Made by a program: the position numbers and the translations under genes. From assembly GCA_905194315.1 (NCBI GenBank), contig CAJJRX010000009.1:6626-70625 (forward strand): a stretch of DNA of 64,000 bases. Reading direction: 5' to 3'. This stretch comes from an uncultured Sutterella sp. (GTDB lineage Bacteria; Pseudomonadota; Gammaproteobacteria; Burkholderiales; Burkholderiaceae_F). Within the stretch, counting starts at the first letter, position 1. Every line of letters begins with the position of its first letter. The notes beneath the pieces were generated by a model. It did no database searches. It worked only from the letters and a program-made list of their open reading frames with translations, and had not been told where the DNA came from. Of the stretch, positions 17,543-27,856 are shown one piece after another.

Positions 17543-18877
17543 TCAGATCACCAGCGCATCAGCGAGCATACCGGCCATCGTTTGCGCTTCCTGCGCATCA
17601 GCCGTCTCGACCATGATGCGAAGCAGCGGCTCGGTACCCGAAGGACGGATCAGCACGCGGCCCCGCCCCTTGAGTGCAGCCTCAGCCTCGGCAACTCTGG
17701 CCATGAACTGTGCATTTTCCTTCCAGGGGTAATTCGCGGGAATACGCTTGTTGATGAGCACCTGCGGCATGAGCGGGCAGTCCTCGGTGAGCTCCCTGAG
17801 TGTGCGGCCCTGACGGCGCATCGCACCGAGAACCTGCAGGGCGCTCACGATACCGTCACCGGTGGTCTGCTTGTCAAGGGCAAGCAGATGACCGGAGGAT
17901 TCCCCGCCGAGAAGCCAGCCCTTTTCAAGGAGCTGCTCGAGCACGTAGCGGTCACCGACCTTGGCGCGGACAAAATCAATCCCCGTCTCGGCAAATTTTT
18001 TCTCCAGCGCGAAATTGGTCATCAGCGTACCGGCCACACCGGCAACCGGACCGTCGAGCAGACGGTCTCTGACCATCACATAAAGAAGCGCGTCACCGTT
18101 ATAGACGTGCCCCTCGTTATCGGCCATGATCAGGCGGTCGGCATCGCCGTCGAGACTGATCCCGACATCACAGCCGTTTTCCGCTGTCCACTCGGAGAGT
18201 TTTTCCGTATGCGTGGCTCCGACCCCGTCATTGATATTGAGACCGTTAGGGCGGTTGCCGACAACGACCACATCGGCGCCGAGTTCATGAAACACATCCG
18301 GCGCCACATGGTAGGCCGCGCCGTGGGCGCAGTCGACAAAAATCTTCATGCCCTTGAGGTCAAGGTTCGAGCGGAAGGTCGACTTGCAGAACTCAATATA
18401 GCGGCCGGAGGCGTCATCAAGACGGCGGGCCTTGCCGAGATCCTTCGACTCCACGCAGGCAAAGCCGCGGTCGAGCTCCTCCTCGATCTCAAGTTCCACC
18501 GCATCCGGGAGCTTCGTGCCCTGGGCACTGAAAAACTTGATGCCGTTATCGTAAAAGGGATTGTGAGAGGCGGAGATCACCACCCCGGCCTCAAGGCGCA
18601 GGGCGCGGGTGAGATAGGCCACGGCCGGTGTCGGAATGGGACCGCACAGAACGATATCCACCCCTGCGGAGGAAAAGCCGGCCTGAAGGGCCGCCTCAAG
18701 CATATAACCGGAAATACGCGTGTCCTTGCCGATGAGCACACTCACGCGCCGGCCCGGGTTGTGCCGGCTGAAAACACGGCCTGCAGCCTGACCCAGTTTC
18801 ATCACAAATTCCGGTGTGATGGGAAAAGCGCCCACTTTACCGCGAACGCCGTCGGTACCGAAATAACGTCGACTCAT
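17543..18877 (-). CDS. glmM: Phosphoglucosamine mutase
   Basis: GlmM converts glucosamine-6-phosphate to glucosamine-1-phosphate for UDP-GlcNAc, the precursor of peptidoglycan and LPS. The 444-residue protein starts with RRYFGTDGVRGKVG. It has the phosphoserine loop VISASHNPFYDNGIKFF (active Ser in SASHNP, about residue 101), the metal loop DGDADR and the phosphate-binding RPSGTEPLLRIMVE. It follows folP with two bases between them, in the conserved order ftsH-folP-glmM. Confidence 0.96.
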   Translation of the reverse strand: MSRRYFGTDGVRGKVGAFPITPEFVMKLGQAAGRVFSRHNPGRRVSVLIGKDTRISGYMLEAALQAGFSSAGVDIVLCGPIPTPAVAYLTRALRLEAGVVISASHNPFYDNGIKFFSAQGTKLPDAVELEIEEELDRGFACVESKDLGKARRLDDASGRYIEFCKSTFRSNLDLKGMKIFVDCAHGAAYHVAPDVFHELGADVVVVGNRPNGLNINDGVGATHTEKLSEWTAENGCDVGISLDGDADRLIMADNEGHVYNGDALLYVMVRDRLLDGPVAGVAGTLMTNFALEKKFAETGIDFVRAKVGDRYVLEQLLEKGWLLGGESSGHLLALDKQTTGDGIVSALQVLGAMRRQGRTLRELTEDCPLMPQVLINKRIPANYPWKENAQFMARVAEAEAALKGRGRVLIRPSGTEPLLRIMVETADAQEAQTMAGMLADALVI

Positions 18878-18879
18878 GT

Positions 18880-19740
18880 CTATTTTCCTTTTGTTCTTAT
18901 CTGTGCCGCCATTGTAGCTTTCCAGACATTAATACCGTCAGCGGTTGCTTTGCAATCGTGAACGCGCACAATCTGTGCGCCGCGTTCGACGGCCATCAGG
19001 GCACCGGCAACACTGCCGGTGACACGATCTGCGGGCTGTGCGGTATTCGTGACCGCACCGATGGAGGATTTGCGCGAGAGTCCCATCAGGAAGGGGTACC
19101 CCGAAGCGACAAATCTGTCTGTTGCCGCAAGCAGTTCAAAATTCTGTTCCACTGTTTTCCCGAAACAGAACCCGGGATCCCAGCAGATGCGTGCCGGGTC
19201 GACCCCCAGCGCTTCAAGCGCCCGGGTCTGCTCCTCAAGAAAAGCCGTCACCTCGGCAATGAGATTGCTGTAGTGCGTACCGGCTGCGCGGTGCATGATG
19301 ACAAGACCGCAGTCGGTCTCAGCTGCAGCGGCCATGGCACCGGGCTGGGTAAAGCCGCGGATGTCGTTGAGGATGTGTGCGCCGAGCGAGGCGACCTCCG
19401 TCATGATCTCCGCTTTGGAGGTGTCCACACTCACGATAAAGCCTTCCTGCACGAGGGCTTCCACAACGGGCAGCACACGGCGGCGCTCCTCTTCGAGACT
19501 CACACCGGTTTCGTCAAATCCGGGGCGGGTGGATTCACCACCCACGTCAATGATATGCGCCCCTTCATCACGCATTCTGCGGGCCCATGCGAGCGCCTCC
19601 TGAGGACGGTTATGCTGACCGCCGTCGGAAAAAGAGTCAGGCGTGACATTGAGAATCCCCATGATCAGAGGCCCGGTGGTGCTGAAATCAAAATTGCTGC
19701 CGGCGCAGTGCCAGCTCTGTGCGCTAGGTTTGTCTGCCAT
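18880..19740 (-). CDS. folP: Dihydropteroate synthase
   Basis: FolP joins p-aminobenzoate to the pterin diphosphate in folate synthesis and is the sulfonamide target. The 286-residue product has the pterin-binding signatures MGILNVTPDSFSDGG near residue 28 and GAHIIDVGGESTRPG near residue 56, then ILNDIRGF and SRKSSIGAV. All conserved loops are present. It is downstream of ftsH but separated from it by an intrinsic terminator, so folP-glmM may depend on read-through or a local promoter. Confidence 0.96.
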   Translation of the reverse strand: MADKPSAQSWHCAGSNFDFSTTGPLIMGILNVTPDSFSDGGQHNRPQEALAWARRMRDEGAHIIDVGGESTRPGFDETGVSLEEERRRVLPVVEALVQEGFIVSVDTSKAEIMTEVASLGAHILNDIRGFTQPGAMAAAAETDCGLVIMHRAAGTHYSNLIAEVTAFLEEQTRALEALGVDPARICWDPGFCFGKTVEQNFELLAATDRFVASGYPFLMGLSRKSSIGAVTNTAQPADRVTGSVAGALMAVERGAQIVRVHDCKATADGINVWKATMAAQIRTKGK

Positions 19741-19823
19741 TTGTGCTCTGTGTTGTATGCACGCGCAGTGCGTGTGTCAGATTGGTCAGTCCCGGGGCGC
19801 CCGGCAGCGGTGTCCGTACGCAT

Positions 19824-19870
19824 AAAAACGGGCTACGAAGAGTCTCCAGTGTCTGTTCTCCGTAGCCCGG
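19824..19870 (-). terminator. Terminator between ftsH and folP
   Basis: CGGGCTACG (19829-19837) pairs with CGTAGCCCG (19861-19869). On the minus strand the stem is followed by TTTTT. It lies inside the conserved ftsH-folP-glmM order. Confidence 0.8.
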
Positions 19871-19910
19871 TTCTCCTTTCCCGGCAGTTGTATCAGTCCC
19901 CGGCAGGGAG

Positions 19911-21938
<2,028 letters not shown>

Positions 21939-22174
21939 TCTTCTTCTCCAGCAGTAAGAGAAGCCGCCTCTGCCGGAAGCCGGCCCGGGTGTTCCTCTCT
22001 TACCCTCTAATCGATATAACGGCCTTGCGGTGCATCTTATGTCAGTGTCGGAAACTGCGCCGGGCAAGGCCCAAGTAGATACATTCTACAGAAAACCGCC
22101 GTTGCATAGCGCCCAGAGCAGTCTCTTTAGTTCAGCGGCACGGGATAAATATGCACCAAAAAGTTTCGGTCACC

Positions 22175-22822
22175 TCAGCCTTTGAGGCCGCGGGCGACCA
22201 GATAAACCTCGGCAGAGGTGTCCCGGGAGGCCGCCGGCTTGCGGATATCGACTTTGCGGAAGGTTTTCTTGAGCGCCTCCACGAACTGCGAAAAGCCTGA
22301 GCCTTGGAAGGCCTTGGTGACAAAAACGCCGTTCCGGGCGAGGTGTTCGAGGCAGAATTCGTGGGCAAGCTCATTGAGCAGCAGCGAACGGGCCGCATCG
22401 GCAGCCGGAATCCCGGAAAGATTCGGGGCCATGTCACTTAAAACAACATCAACCTTGCCGCCGTCCAAAATTTCTGATAATTTGTCTGCTACTTCCTGCT
22501 CGCGGAAATCCCCCTGCAGGAAAATGACCCCGTCAATCGGGTCCATCGGCAAGATATCCATAGCAATGATGCGGCCGTGGAGATGCCCCTCTTTATCAAC
22601 AAGACGTTCGCGAACAATCTGCGTCCAGCTCCCCGGGGCGGCACCCAGGTCCACCACGGTCATTCCCGGCCGCAGCAGTTTTTCCCGATCGTCAAGCTCC
22701 GTCAGTTTGTAGACGGAACGCGCACGATAACCCTCTGACTTGGAACGCTTCACGAACGGATCGTTGATATGCCGTTCGATCCAGGCACGGTTTGATCGTA
22801 ATTTTTTAGTTGCTACAGGCAT
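22175..22822 (-). CDS. rlmE: 23S rRNA 2'-O-ribose methyltransferase RlmE
   Basis: RlmE (FtsJ/RrmJ) methylates the 2'-O of U2552 in 23S rRNA with SAM. The 215-residue protein has the basic N-terminus KSEGYRARSVYKL, the SAM motif VVDLGAAPGSWTQ near residue 57, the acidic VVLSDMAPNLSG near residue 130 and the catalytic lysine in FVTKAFQGSG. The KDKE tetrad residues are thus visible. It is the first gene of rlmE-ftsH and divergent from yhbY with only 49 bases between starts. Confidence 0.95.
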   Translation of the reverse strand: MPVATKKLRSNRAWIERHINDPFVKRSKSEGYRARSVYKLTELDDREKLLRPGMTVVDLGAAPGSWTQIVRERLVDKEGHLHGRIIAMDILPMDPIDGVIFLQGDFREQEVADKLSEILDGGKVDVVLSDMAPNLSGIPAADAARSLLLNELAHEFCLEHLARNGVFVTKAFQGSGFSQFVEALKKTFRKVDIRKPAASRDTSAEVYLVARGLKG

Positions 22823-22871
22823 AAAATTTCCGGATTTAAAAAAATCCCCTTAGATATTCATTGACAACATT

Positions 22872-23393
22872 ATGAAAGAAATCATTCTTGCTCGCGACAC
22901 GCGACTCGCGCTTCGTTCGAAAGCGCATCACCTCGATCCTGTGGTGCTGCTCGGGGCGAACGGCCTTACGGAAGCGGTTCTGCGCGAAATCGACCGCGAA
23001 CTCAAGGCTCATGAGCTCATCAAAGTTCGCGTGCCCACGGACGACCGCGAAGAACGCGAGTCCATTTTCTCTGAAGTCGCCCAGAAACTCGGCGCCGCCC
23101 GTGTTCAGATGATCGGCAAGCTGCTGATTTTCTGGCGTCCGGCCGAAGCTGAGGAGGTTGAGGATACCGAGGCGGCCGCCCGTCTCGCCGCCCTTACCAT
23201 GGGTAAGATGACGGTTGCCGGCCAGAAACAGCCCGTCGGGGAAAAGTCTCCCAAGCGTACACCGAAAACCGCCGCAGCGACGAAAAAAGTCGCCTCCAAA
23301 AAGCCCGGTGAAAAGAAAAAGCGCGCAGAACCTGCGCCCCGCCGCGCTCGTCCCAAGCGCTCTCGTGTCACCAAGAAGGCCGCCATGGCCTAA
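22872..23393 (+). CDS. yhbY: CRS1/YhbY-domain ribosome-assembly RNA-binding protein with a basic tail
   Basis: The first ~95 residues form a KH-like CRS1/YhbY domain: LRSKAHHLDPVVLLGANGLTEAVLREI, then IKVRVPT, and IGKLLIFWRP. E. coli YhbY ends about there and binds pre-50S ribosomes. Here 173 residues are encoded; the extra ~75 form a Lys/Pro/Arg/Ala-rich tail (many KK, RR and PK steps) likely to bind RNA non-specifically. It is divergent from rlmE, another 50S-related gene, and shares a bidirectional terminator with greA. Confidence 0.9.
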   Translation: MKEIILARDTRLALRSKAHHLDPVVLLGANGLTEAVLREIDRELKAHELIKVRVPTDDREERESIFSEVAQKLGAARVQMIGKLLIFWRPAEAEEVEDTEAAARLAALTMGKMTVAGQKQPVGEKSPKRTPKTAAATKKVASKKPGEKKKRAEPAPRRARPKRSRVTKKAAMA

Positions 23394-23419
23394 GCGGCAC
23401 ACAGAGGACGCCTGAGTCC

Positions 23420-23456
23420 GAAAAAAGCCGATTGCATCTGGCAATCGGCTTTTTTA
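23420..23456. terminator. Bidirectional terminator between yhbY and greA
   Basis: AAAAAAGCCGATTGC (23421-23435) pairs perfectly with GCAATCGGCTTTTTT (23441-23455) over a five-base loop. The A-run and T-run serve both convergent genes. Confidence 0.92.
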
Positions 23457-23499
23457 GTGCACCCGGCAGGTGCCGGCCTCACTGCCGGCACAGCCGCTC

Positions 23500-23982
23500 T
23501 TACTTGTATTCAACCGATTCGATTTCAAAGCTCACCAGACCCTTGGGGGCGCGGAACTGAACCATGTCACCCTCATTCTTGCCGATCAGGGCACGGGCGA
23601 TCGGAGAGGAAACCGAAATACGGTTTTCCTTGATGTCAGCCTCATCATCACCCACGATCTGGTAGGTCACGGAGTTGTCATCCTCTTCGTCATAAAGCGT
23701 CACCGTGGCGCCAAAGACAATACGCTCGCCCGCATCAAGCGTTGCGGGATCAATAATCTGCAGAGCGGGAATTTTTCCTTCCAGTTCAGCGATACGGCCT
23801 TCGATATGACCCTGCTCTTCACGGGCGGCATCATATTCGGCATTTTCCGAGAGGTCACCCTTTTCACGGGCTTCAGCAATAGCAGCAACCACCGCCGGAC
23901 GGGCCACTTTCTTGAGATGCTCGAGTTCGGCCTTGAGTTTCTGAGCGCCGCGTGCGGTAATAGGAATACGGGAGTTGATCAT
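23500..23982 (-). CDS. greA: Transcript cleavage factor GreA
   Basis: GreA enters the RNA polymerase secondary channel and triggers cleavage of backtracked RNA. From the ATG at 23982 (MINSRIPITARGAQKL) it has 160 residues. The N-terminal coiled coil has the acidic tip KGDLSENAEYDAAREEQ with its Asp/Glu pair, and the C-terminal FKBP-like domain contains SVSSPIARALIGKNEGDMV. A TTG seven codons upstream is an alternative start, but the ATG fits the family. The greA-yhbY-rlmE-ftsH neighbourhood is conserved in proteobacteria. Confidence 0.95.
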   Translation of the reverse strand: MINSRIPITARGAQKLKAELEHLKKVARPAVVAAIAEAREKGDLSENAEYDAAREEQGHIEGRIAELEGKIPALQIIDPATLDAGERIVFGATVTLYDEEDDNSVTYQIVGDDEADIKENRISVSSPIARALIGKNEGDMVQFRAPKGLVSFEIESVEYK

Positions 23983-24240
23983 TGGTGTTTTCTCTTTCAA
24001 CAAATAAGAACGCCCGGAGAGTCCTGCTCGATCCGGACGTTGAATTAAAACTGTTCATTCCTCCCTGCGGGTTCTGAGGGAGGCGTTTATCGGATGTCTT
24101 TGCTGTGCATCCGCCAGGGGGATTGCGCACAGTAAAAACCAGGGACGATTCGAATCCGCCCCCTCTCTGTGGGTGCGTAGTTTAACAGGAATCCGCCTGG
24201 CGGTACACCGCACGGGGGGATCTTTTTTCCGCCCGCGACT

Positions 24241-24837
24241 TTACTCGACCGTGTAGTTCTGCGGATCGAGCTCTCTTTCCACCAGTTCAATCATGATGTG
24301 AATGCACTTGATGTGGAGCTCCTGAACGCGGTCGGCCCATTTACCCGCCGGCGTGACAATGCTGATGTCCGCCGCCTCGGTCACAGGCGAGCCGGCGCGG
24401 CCTGTCATGGCCACCACCTTCACGCCGCGCTCTCTGGCCGCCTCAACAGCCTTGAGCACATTGCGGCTCGTCCCCGAGGTCGTGATTGCAAGCAGCACAT
24501 CACCCGGGCGGCCGTGCGCCTCCACATAGCGCGAGAACACATAGTCATAGCCGTAGTCATTGCCCACACAGGCCAGATGCGAGGCGTCCGCAATGGCAAC
24601 CGCGGCATAGGCGCGGCGGTTCTGCCGGTAGCGGCCGGTCATTTCCTCGGCAAAGTGCATCGCATCACAGAGACTGCCGCCATTGCCGCAGCTCATGATC
24701 TTGCCGCCGGCGGCAATCGTCTGAGCCATCAGATGACCGGCATCGGCAACCGCCTGCATCGCGCTTTCGTTGGCAATCAGCGCATCGAGCGCCCAGCGCG
24801 CTTCTGTTAAGGCATTCTGTACATGACTAATCGACAT
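24241..24837 (-). CDS. gmhA: Sedoheptulose-7-phosphate isomerase (LPS heptose synthesis)
   Basis: GmhA makes D-glycero-D-manno-heptose-7-phosphate for the LPS inner core. The 198-residue protein is a SIS-domain enzyme: CGNGGSLCDAMHFAEEMTGRY, then LACVGNDYGYDYVFSRYVEA, ITTSGTSRNVLKAVEAA, and the C-terminal ELHIKCIHIMIELVE helix. The start MSISHVQNAL at 24837 lies 16 bases after recR; an in-frame ATG at 24861 would overlap recR. It may be a DiaA-like paralogue instead, since such SIS proteins are similar, but the heptose-type motifs favour gmhA. Confidence 0.82.
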   Translation of the reverse strand: MSISHVQNALTEARWALDALIANESAMQAVADAGHLMAQTIAAGGKIMSCGNGGSLCDAMHFAEEMTGRYRQNRRAYAAVAIADASHLACVGNDYGYDYVFSRYVEAHGRPGDVLLAITTSGTSRNVLKAVEAARERGVKVVAMTGRAGSPVTEAADISIVTPAGKWADRVQELHIKCIHIMIELVERELDPQNYTVE

Positions 24838-24853
24838 AATTTTCTTTTCCCGT

Positions 24854-25474
24854 TCAGACATCTTTTCGTGCAAACACCGCATTGGCAATGGTGTTGAGAT
24901 CCGTGTATTTGATCTCAATGCCGGTGGGCAGACCGCGTGCAAGCCGTGTCACGCGCAGCGCCGGATAGCGGGTCTGCAGCAGATCGATAATATAGTACGC
25001 CGTCGCATCACCCTCCGGGGTGTAGCTCGTGGCGATCACCACCTCCGAGAGCTCGCCTGCATTCAGACCTTCCTCCACCCGCTCAATGAGAGCGGGAAGA
25101 CCGATCTCGCCCGGACCGCTGCCCTCAATCGGACTGAGCCGTCCGGTGAGCACAAAATACAGACCCGGCCAGGAGAGCGAGGATTCGAGTGCCTGCTGAT
25201 CGGCCACACTCTCCACCACACAGAGCACAGATCTGTCACGGCTTTCATCCTGACAGATCGCACACAGACCGCCTTCAGTAAAGGTGTTGCACTTCGGGCA
25301 GCGGCCGACTTTTTCGGACGCATTCATAAGCGCATGTGCGAGCGGTCTGATGCGTCCTTCGGGCTCCTTCAGGAGCCAGTAGGCAACGCGCTGGGCCGAG
25401 AGCGGCCCCAGACCAGGGAGTTTTTCCAGTTCAGCAATCAGCTGAGCCACTGAAGGTACCGGTCGAATCGCCAT
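24854..25474 (-). CDS. recR: Recombination mediator RecR
   Basis: RecR works with RecO (and RecF) to load RecA on gapped DNA. The 206-residue protein has a helix-hairpin-helix (LEKLPGLGPLSAQRVAYWLL), a C4 zinc finger (CPKCNTFTEGGLCAIC) and a Toprim domain (LCVVESVADQQALES, then EVVIATSYTPEGDATAYYI). The start at MAIRPVPSV (25474) matches the family. It is part of dnaX-ybaB-recR, a conserved order. Confidence 0.95.
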   Translation of the reverse strand: MAIRPVPSVAQLIAELEKLPGLGPLSAQRVAYWLLKEPEGRIRPLAHALMNASEKVGRCPKCNTFTEGGLCAICQDESRDRSVLCVVESVADQQALESSLSWPGLYFVLTGRLSPIEGSGPGEIGLPALIERVEEGLNAGELSEVVIATSYTPEGDATAYYIIDLLQTRYPALRVTRLARGLPTGIEIKYTDLNTIANAVFARKDV

Positions 25475-25511
25475 AGCTGTGTACAGACCTCTAAACAAGG
25501 GCACGGAAAGA

Positions 25512-25532
25512 AGCGGGCTCTCAGAACCCGCT
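25512..25532 (-). terminator. Possible weak terminator between ybaB and recR
   Basis: On the minus strand AGCGGG pairs with CCCGCT over a nine-base loop, followed by TCTTTCC. The stem is short, so this may be only a partial attenuator within the operon. Confidence 0.35.
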
Positions 25533-25572
25533 CCAGACAGACCGTGTGCCGAGACACACGGAACAACACCTC

Positions 25573-25893
25573 TTAGAGGCTGAATCCCGGCGGCAGTGCC
25601 ACCTTGGAGCTGAACAGCTTGTTGGTTTCATCCTGAGCGATCTTGAAGGCGTTGTTGGTGGCAAGCAGCACCAGGTCTTCAAGCATGGCGGGATCTTCAG
25701 GATCCACAACGGCAGGATCAATGTGAACAGCAAGCACCTTGTTGTCACCGGAGACGGTAACCTTGACGGCGCCGTTGCCGGCCTCACCGGTAAACTGCAT
25801 TTCAGCGGCCTGTTTGCGGAGGTCTTCAATCATGGCCTGCATTTTCATGGCCTGACCCATCATGCCGCCGTTACCGCGAGTAAATCCACGCAT
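25573..25893 (-). CDS. ybaB: YbaB/EbfC nucleoid-associated protein
   Basis: YbaB/EbfC proteins are small dimeric DNA-binding proteins encoded next to dnaX and recR. The 106-residue product has the usual Met/Gln-rich start (MMGQAMKMQAMIEDLRKQAAEMQ), the core TGEAGNGAVKVTVSGDNKVLAVHIDP and the C-terminal VLLATNNAFKIAQDETNK. The Gly-rich N-terminus (FTRGNGGMMG) is common in the family. Confidence 0.93.
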   Translation of the reverse strand: MRGFTRGNGGMMGQAMKMQAMIEDLRKQAAEMQFTGEAGNGAVKVTVSGDNKVLAVHIDPAVVDPEDPAMLEDLVLLATNNAFKIAQDETNKLFSSKVALPPGFSL

Positions 25894-25919
25894 AAAGCTT
25901 CCTTTATCTTGTCGAGTGG

Positions 25920-26381
25920 TTAATGTAGATCCTTGACCGTGTTTTCTTCAATCAAGGCTCCCAGATCATTCATAAACAGTTTAACAAGCGGTTTGTCCCT
26001 GAACCGGGAAACCCGCTCGCGCAGTTTTTCAGCCCGTTCCCGAGCGACCTCGTCGCTCACGGTGCTCGAAGTGAGTTCACCCACTTCAAAGTGCACTCTG
26101 AACGGTCTGCCGAAGTAGGTTGAAATCTGCCCGGCCAGCAGCTGGCGGTTTGCCTCGGTGGCAAACGCCGCAACGTTAAGCCGCAGCGAGACACCCTCTT
26201 CGGTGAGTTCAAGTACCTGTGCCTGTGCGGCCAGATTTTTCATCAGTCCGCTCAGACGTGCTCCAACAATAATGCTCCGCCAATTGAGCGAGTCCTGCTC
26301 CTCACCGTCAACCGGTTCATCCGGGTAATCGGGAGGGGGCAGATCCTCCGGAGCCAGCTCAACTGGCGGCAGGTTCTCCCC
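25920..26381 (-). CDS. dnaX: DnaX tau-specific C-terminal part, in the +1 frame relative to dnaX
   Basis: After the dnaX stop at 26359 the coding signal continues in another frame. From about 26381 it reads GENLPPVELAPEDLPPPDYP, then about 130 residues resembling tau domains IV-V (LNWRSIIVGARLSGLMKNLAAQAQ, and RVHFEVGE). It has no credible start of its own. Reaching it from the upstream frame needs a +1 shift at or near the four-G run (plus-strand C at 26378-26381). With one G fewer the join would read PPWENLPPVELAPEDL. This could be a real mutation, recoding, or a sequencing error. In E. coli the shift is the reverse case: -1 shifting makes the short gamma form. Confidence 0.7.
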   Translation of the reverse strand, partial: GENLPPVELAPEDLPPPDYPDEPVDGEEQDSLNWRSIIVGARLSGLMKNLAAQAQVLELTEEGVSLRLNVAAFATEANRQLLAGQISTYFGRPFRVHFEVGELTSSTVSDEVARERAEKLRERVSRFRDKPLVKLFMNDLGALIEENTVKDLH

Positions 26382-27696
26382 AGGGTGGAGAATCTTCCTC
26401 ATCGTCCCCGTCACTGCTCTCGGGAACCGGTTCCGGCGCCCGTACTGGGGCCGGGGCTGGCGTCGGCGCTTCTGCCGCAGAGCTGGCCGCAGCGGCAGCA
26501 GGCGCCGCCTTGTGGCCGACATCCTTAGCCAGTCCCTTTTCGGTGACCGACGCTGCATCACGGGCTGGCACCTCGCGCGGCAGTCTCACCCCGGAGGGCT
26601 TGAAAGCGAGCAGACGCAGAAGTGTCATGGTAAAACCGGCGTACTCATCGGGCGCAAGGCTCAGATCGTTACGGCCGTGAATGACAATCTGATAGTAGAG
26701 TTGCACCTCTTCAGGGGTGAATGCCTCGAGCAGATGCTTGAGCAGCTCGCCGTCCATCTCGTCCTCGAGTCTGACGCCCTGCACACGCTGCAGAAGCGCC
26801 ACACGGTGCAGAAGACCGGCCAGATCACGCAGTGCCTGAGCAAACGACACCCCCTGCAGGGACATCGTATCGGCAATCTGAATCATCTTCGCGCCGTCAC
26901 CGGCAATCAGCGCATCGAGAATCCCGACCAGGCTCTCTTCACTGCTCATGCCGAGCATCTGACGGACCGGTTCCGTCTCGATACTGCTCCCGCAGAACGC
27001 GATGGCCTGATCGAGCAGCGACAGCCCGTCACGCATGGAGCCGCGGGCCCCATTGGCGAGCAGCCTCAGCGCGCCTTCCTCGTAACCGATTTTCTCCTCG
27101 GTGAGGATATGTTCCATGTGCGAGACGATGCCCTTGGGCGTCATATTGCGCAGATTGAACTGCAGACAGCGCGAAAGCACCGTGATGGGCACCTTCTGCG
27201 GATCGGTTGTCGCAAGAATGAATTTGATGTACTCGGGCGGCTCTTCAAGCGTCTTGAGCATCGCGTTGAAGGCGGTGGTCGTCATCATGTGCACTTCGTC
27301 GATCATGTAGACCTTGAAGCGACCCTGTGTCGGCGCATACATCGCCTTGTCAAGCAGTGCGGTGATGTCCTCGACGGAACGGTTGCTTGCCGCGTCCATT
27401 TCGATGTAGTCGGGGTAGCGTCCCTCATCAATTGCCCGGCAGGCGGGACACACACCGCAGGGGTGTGCCGTGATGTCACCGTGACCGTCCGCGCCCTGGC
27501 AGTTGAGTGCCTTGGCGAAAATACGGGCGATTGTTGTCTTCCCCACACCGCGCGTACCGGTAAAGAGGTACGCATGATGCAGACGCTTCTCAGTGAGTGC
27601 GCGCGTCAGAGCGGTAACCACGTGATCCTGCCCGACAAGGCTTTCAAAATCATGCGGTCGCCACTTCCTGGCAAGCACTTGGTAGTTGCTACTCAT
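26359..27696 (-). CDS. dnaX: DNA polymerase III clamp-loader subunit DnaX (gamma-like, ends early)
   Basis: DnaX is the ATPase core of the clamp loader. The ATG at 27696 has AGGA eight bases upstream. The 445-residue product has the N-terminal YQVLARKWRPHDFESLVGQ, Walker A GTRGVGKTT, a zinc module (CGVCPAC), the DExx box MIDEVHMMT, sensor LATTDPQKVP and SRC Arg finger (VLSRCLQFNL). It then covers domains II-III and an Ala/Pro-rich linker ending PPWGEPAAS. It stops where tau would continue; the continuation is in the +1 frame. As written, only a gamma-type product is made. It heads dnaX-ybaB-recR-gmhA. Confidence 0.92.
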   Translation of the reverse strand: MSSNYQVLARKWRPHDFESLVGQDHVVTALTRALTEKRLHHAYLFTGTRGVGKTTIARIFAKALNCQGADGHGDITAHPCGVCPACRAIDEGRYPDYIEMDAASNRSVEDITALLDKAMYAPTQGRFKVYMIDEVHMMTTTAFNAMLKTLEEPPEYIKFILATTDPQKVPITVLSRCLQFNLRNMTPKGIVSHMEHILTEEKIGYEEGALRLLANGARGSMRDGLSLLDQAIAFCGSSIETEPVRQMLGMSSEESLVGILDALIAGDGAKMIQIADTMSLQGVSFAQALRDLAGLLHRVALLQRVQGVRLEDEMDGELLKHLLEAFTPEEVQLYYQIVIHGRNDLSLAPDEYAGFTMTLLRLLAFKPSGVRLPREVPARDAASVTEKGLAKDVGHKAAPAAAAASSAAEAPTPAPAPVRAPEPVPESSDGDDEEDSPPWGEPAAS

Positions 27697-27856
27697 CAAT
27701 CATTCCTACAGGAGAAAGTATCTAAGAGAGGCTTCAGCGCGAAACCGGCTGCAGCCACCCCGACAGATTTCTCCATTGTACTTGATTCTCCGGCCGCAAT
27801 AACAAAGAGCGCCACCGTGATCCGGTCAGCGCTCTGGAAAAGGCCGGCAGCAGGAC

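Noticed and set aside
24130..24175. tRNA T-arm-like sequence GATTCGAATC
   Set aside because: No acceptor stem, anticodon arm or CCA could be found around it; it is a short palindrome only.
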